Shown in pieces: positions 31,693-34,430 of a stretch of DNA of 34,430 nt (its first letter is position 1; each line of letters opens with the position of its first letter). The notes under the pieces were generated by a model. It was not told where the DNA came from and did not search any database. It saw nothing but the letters and a program-made list of their open reading frames with translations. A program made the position numbers and the translations under genes. The stretch comes from JBIIJL01 sp044233795 (GTDB taxonomy: Bacteria; Pseudomonadota; Gammaproteobacteria; Legionellales; Legionellaceae): contig JBIIJL010000013.1 of NCBI GenBank assembly GCA_044233795.1, positions 1 to 34,430 on the forward strand. Direction: 5' to 3'.

Positions 31693-32513
31693 AAGTATGT
31701 GGTTTTGAGGTTAATCAAGACACCCCGTTATTTTTAATTGCAGGGCCTTGTGTGATTGAAAGCGAAGCGTTGGCCCTTGAGACAGCGGGCTATCTTAAAG
31801 AAATCTGCTTAACGCTTGGGATTTCATTTATTTATAAGTCGTCTTTTGATAAAGCCAACCGTTCATCATTGAGTAGTTATCGTGGTCCAGGATTCGAAAA
31901 AGGCTTGATGATTCTTGAAAAAGTAAAAAATGAGATTGGTGTCCCAGTACTAACGGATGTCCATGAAGATACGCCATTGCTTGAGGTTGCGAGTGTGGTT
32001 GATGTTTTGCAAACACCAGCGTTTTTATGTCGGCAAACCAATTTTATTAAAAATGTTGCCAGTTTGAATAAGCCTGTGAATATTAAAAAGGGCCAATTTT
32101 TAGCACCTTGGGAAATGCAGCATGTGGTGAATAAAGCACGTTCTACTGGCAATGAGGAGATCATGGTCTGTGAACGAGGCACAAGTTTTGGATACAACAA
32201 CTTGGTGTCTGATATGCGTTCTTTAAGTATCATGCGCGAGACTGGCTGCCCTGTTGTTTATGATGCTACCCACTCAGTACAATTGCCTGGTGGCAACAAC
32301 GGAATGTCAGGTGGACAGCGAGAGTTTATACCAGTGTTGGCTCGCGCGGCCGTTGCCGCAGGAGTTGCGGGTATTTTTATGGAAACTCACCCTGATCCTG
32401 AGCGCGCATTGAGCGATGGACCAAATAGCTGGCCATTAGCTGATATGAAAGAATTGCTTATCCGTTTGATGATGATTGATAAGGTGGTTAAAGAGAAGGA
32501 TGAGTTGAAGTAA
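31689..32513 (+). CDS. kdsA: 2-dehydro-3-deoxyphosphooctonate aldolase (KDO-8-P synthase)
   Basis: KdsA joins arabinose 5-phosphate and phosphoenolpyruvate to form KDO 8-phosphate for lipopolysaccharide. The 274-residue protein has FLIAGPCVIESEALALE, YKSSFDKANRSSLSSYRGPG, VLTDVHEDTPL, VNIKKGQFLAPWEM, YDATHSVQLPGG and METHPDPERALSDGPN. Cys21 in AGPCVIE, where the E. coli enzyme has Asn, places it with the metal-dependent class. AAGGA lies 6 bases before the ATG, inside the end of pyrG. Its stop is two bases from the 3' end of the convergent tRNA-Ser gene. Confidence 0.97.
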   Translation: MKVCGFEVNQDTPLFLIAGPCVIESEALALETAGYLKEICLTLGISFIYKSSFDKANRSSLSSYRGPGFEKGLMILEKVKNEIGVPVLTDVHEDTPLLEVASVVDVLQTPAFLCRQTNFIKNVASLNKPVNIKKGQFLAPWEMQHVVNKARSTGNEEIMVCERGTSFGYNNLVSDMRSLSIMRETGCPVVYDATHSVQLPGGNNGMSGGQREFIPVLARAAVAAGVAGIFMETHPDPERALSDGPNSWPLADMKELLIRLMMIDKVVKEKDELK

Positions 32514-32515
32514 AT

Positions 32516-32603
32516 TGGCGGAGAGACAGGGATTCGAACCCTGGGAAGGTTTCCCTTCAACGGTTTTCAAGACCGCCGCAATCGACCGCTCTGCCATCTC
32601 TCC
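32516..32603 (-). tRNA. tRNA-Ser (anticodon UGA)
   Basis: On the minus strand the acceptor GGAGAGA pairs with TCTCTCC, followed by discriminator G and an encoded CCA. The anticodon arm GCGGTCTTGAAAACCGT exposes TGA, reading UCA-type Ser codons. A long variable arm (GAAGGGAAACCTTC) marks a class II tRNA, and the T arm CAGGGTTCGAATCCCTG is standard. It lies tail to tail with kdsA, two bases apart. Confidence 0.97.
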
Positions 32604-32664
32604 GAGCGAGATATTATCGCAATGAGCGGTTGTTTGCAAACAGTTTTTTTATCTAGGATGTAAT

Positions 32665-33447
32665 ATGAATATACAAAAAGTAGTGGTTGTGGTCGGTCTA
32701 GTTGTATCCTTGTCAGCATGCAACAAATGGTGGGCAAAAGATGATGATGAGTACAATCCTTATCAAGGAATGACTGCTCAACAATTATACACAGAAGCTA
32801 AGCAAGCGATGCATAAAGCTCAATACTCTCAAGCGATTAAACGCTTGGAGGCGCTGGAAACGATGTATCCTTTCAATGATTATGCAGAGCAAGCTGAAAT
32901 TGATTTAATCTATGCTTATTATCAAAAAGGAGATTATCCTTCATGTGCTGCAACATCTGAAAATTATATTCATCTATACCCAAGGTCGAAACGCGTTGAT
33001 TATGCTTATTACATGAAAGGATTGGCTAATTTTCAACAAAATCGTGGGACTTTGGCGAATGTCTTACCGTTGGATGAATCATGGCGAGATCCTGGTACAC
33101 AATCACAAGCTTTTTCTGATTTTGCTACCTTGATTCAAAAATTTCCTGAAAGTCAATACAAGGCCAGCGCGTTGCAGAGGATGACGTACTTAAGAAATCT
33201 CTTTGCACAGACAGAGTTAAATGTCTCGAAATATTACTTTGAACGGAAAATGTATGTTGCCGCGTTAGATAGAGCCAATTACTTGGTAGCAACTTACCCT
33301 CAAGCCACAAGTTCAAAAGCAGCCTTAGCTATGATATATCGCTGCAATATGGCTTTGGGTTTAAAAAAAGCGGCGGATGAAGCTTTAGTTGTCTATCATT
33401 CGACTTATCATATGACGCCTAGACTAGCTATGGATAAGAATGGCTAA
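32665..33447 (+). CDS. bamD: Outer membrane assembly lipoprotein BamD (ComL/YfiO)
   Basis: BamD is the essential lipoprotein of the Bam complex, anchored in the inner leaflet of the outer membrane. The 260-residue protein has a signal peptide with lipobox LSAC (Cys19), then five TPR-like repeats: AQQLYTEAKQAMHKAQYSQA, AEIDLIYAYYQKGDYPSCAA, VDYAYYMKGLANFQQNRG, YKASALQRMTYLRNLFAQTE and KAALAMIYRCNMALGLKKAA. Residues after the TPRs are short. Length agrees with the family (about 245-260). AGGATG lies 8-9 bases before the ATG. It follows the tRNA-Ser gene, transcribed away from it, and is followed by a hairpin. Confidence 0.95.
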   Translation: MNIQKVVVVVGLVVSLSACNKWWAKDDDEYNPYQGMTAQQLYTEAKQAMHKAQYSQAIKRLEALETMYPFNDYAEQAEIDLIYAYYQKGDYPSCAATSENYIHLYPRSKRVDYAYYMKGLANFQQNRGTLANVLPLDESWRDPGTQSQAFSDFATLIQKFPESQYKASALQRMTYLRNLFAQTELNVSKYYFERKMYVAALDRANYLVATYPQATSSKAALAMIYRCNMALGLKKAADEALVVYHSTYHMTPRLAMDKNG

Positions 33448-33491
33448 TTGATAGTTTTTCTTTGTTAAGATTTATGATAAAAATTATAAGT

Positions 33492-33524
33492 AGGGCGTGT
33501 GTTGAGAATTGTTCTACACGCTCT
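33492..33524 (+). terminator. Hairpin downstream of bamD
   Basis: AGGGCGTGT and ACACGCTCT form a 9-bp stem (one G-T pair) with a 15-base loop, 45 bases after the bamD stop. The following AATTAATAG is AT-rich but not a T-run, so termination is likely but unproven. Confidence 0.45.
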
Positions 33525-33542
33525 AATTAATAGAGTAAATTT

Positions 33543-34430
33543 ATGCATCAATTTCTATGGATGATTTTTTTTTTCTCAGCCGCTTTTGTAGTTGTGTTGG
33601 CAGGGGCTCTATATCGCATAACATTGAAGTGTCATCAATTAAAATCTTTGGTAGATGGTCTTTCTCATGCTAGTGCACCTTTTCGCCTTGCTGCTTCACT
33701 TGCACATATTGGCGTTTGGACGTGGAATATTGAAACACACCGTCTTAGCCCAAGTGATGAGCTTTTTGCAATTTATGGGCTAACAAAAGAAGACGAGGTG
33801 TGTTTTTCTGTTTTTACTGACAGGATACATCCGGATGACAAGAAAAGAGTCATCGATAGTCTAGAGGCGGCTATTATAGAGAGGGATGTGTTTGAAAGTG
33901 AATTTCGTATCATAAGAATGGATGGAACAACAAGGCATCTAAAGGCGCACGGGAGTATTCAAAGGGATGGTGCAAATAAAGCACTTTTAATGATAGGTGT
34001 TAATATTGATCGAACCAAGGAGATAGAGACTGCCGATAGGCTGCTGATGATAACAGAAGAGCTTTCACGAAAAAACAGATCACTTAGTCTTGCTGCTAAA
34101 TCAGGCCACATTGGCATATGGACCTGGAATGTAGTGACTAACGATATGGTTTGGAATGATCAAATGTATGAAATGTATGGCATTCCAAGTGATACAACGA
34201 ATATCTATGAAACCTGGAGAAGGAGTATTCATCCAGCGGACCGTATGCGTGCAGAGGAACTCCTTCAAGGCTCAGTTACTAATCAAACAACGTATGACAC
34301 TGAGTTTCGTGTGATTTTGAAAAATGGGGACATCAGATATATAAAGGCTGATTCTGATATTAAACAGAATTCTCAAGGTCATTCGGTGGTTGTTACTGGA
34401 ACAAATATTGATATTACTAAACAAAAGGAA
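33543..34430 (+). CDS. Membrane-anchored tandem-PAS sensor protein, N-terminal part (runs off window)
   Basis: The frame is open from ATG 33543 to the end (296 residues seen). Residues 5-28 are one membrane helix (LWMIFFFSAAFVVVLAGALY). Two PAS_3-type domains with PAC motifs follow. The first (about 50-160) has LAHIGVWTWNIETHRLSPSD, DRIHPDDKKRV, EFRIIRMDGT and IGVNIDRTKE. The second (about 180-296) has SGHIGIWTWNVVTNDMVWND, SIHPADR, EFRVILKNGD and TGTNIDITKQ. The output domain lies beyond the window; a histidine kinase, GGDEF or EAL domain is typical. No good ribosome site precedes the ATG. Confidence 0.85.
   Translation, partial: MHQFLWMIFFFSAAFVVVLAGALYRITLKCHQLKSLVDGLSHASAPFRLAASLAHIGVWTWNIETHRLSPSDELFAIYGLTKEDEVCFSVFTDRIHPDDKKRVIDSLEAAIIERDVFESEFRIIRMDGTTRHLKAHGSIQRDGANKALLMIGVNIDRTKEIETADRLLMITEELSRKNRSLSLAAKSGHIGIWTWNVVTNDMVWNDQMYEMYGIPSDTTNIYETWRRSIHPADRMRAEELLQGSVTNQTTYDTEFRVILKNGDIRYIKADSDIKQNSQGHSVVVTGTNIDITKQKE

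Noticed and set aside
1..34430. CRISPR array, integrase-attachment pair or phage module
   Set aside because: No regularly spaced direct repeats with unique spacers, no integrase gene, and no duplicated tRNA 3' end are visible.

Overview
The window looks like a chromosomal stretch of a Legionella-type gammaproteobacterium. This is inferred from AT-rich coding sequence, gammaproteobacterial housekeeping gene order (rib genes, pyrG-kdsA, bamD, pilS-pilR) and several large proteins with effector-like architecture: coiled coils, internal repeats, a lipase-like domain with C-terminal membrane segments, and a basic nuclear-localisation-like motif. No 16S gene is present to confirm this.

Bases 1-8700 are accessory and scarred. 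A gene entering from the left (2-562) ends exactly at a 663-bp IS256-derived element. That element carries only the first part of a transposase and is bounded by two 115-bp inverted copies of the same IS end. An IS3-family transposase tail and a decayed reading frame follow. Next come a coiled-coil protein (1949-3208), a DUF1415 protein, a protein with duplicated helix-turn-helix-like repeats and a PKRKKRK motif (4041-4901), an IS scar with an orphan gene tail, a lipase-fold protein with membrane segments (5187-6560), and a broken IS1634-like transposase.

Bases 8697-15560 are mixed. They hold a membrane-free hybrid histidine kinase, then a two-gene aromatic operon on the minus strand: a DAHP synthase and a protein joining a prephenate-dehydratase-like domain to a chorismate mutase, in the reverse of the usual order and with two dehydratase signatures altered. 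An 18-codon leader reading frame lies ahead of this operon. A GIY-YIG nuclease remnant and a umuDC translesion polymerase operon follow, with an unusually long UmuD.

Bases 15700-24960 hold a hotdog thioesterase, a large two-membrane-segment protein with a GAT-repeat-encoded Asp tract, a small exported protein, and a compact corA-like/pilS/pilR operon. They end with a protein carrying seven tandem 34-residue repeats.

Bases 24962-34430 are mostly core genome: a BepA-like M48 protease facing ribD-ribE-ribBA-ribH (the full riboflavin pathway apart from the phosphatase step), then pyrG-kdsA, tRNA-Ser(UGA), bamD, and the start of a membrane-anchored tandem-PAS sensor that leaves the window.

The most unusual item is the DAHP synthase plus prephenate-dehydratase-like/chorismate mutase pair. 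The candidate effectors (especially 4041-4901 and 22779-24836) and the IS mosaic at the left are next.
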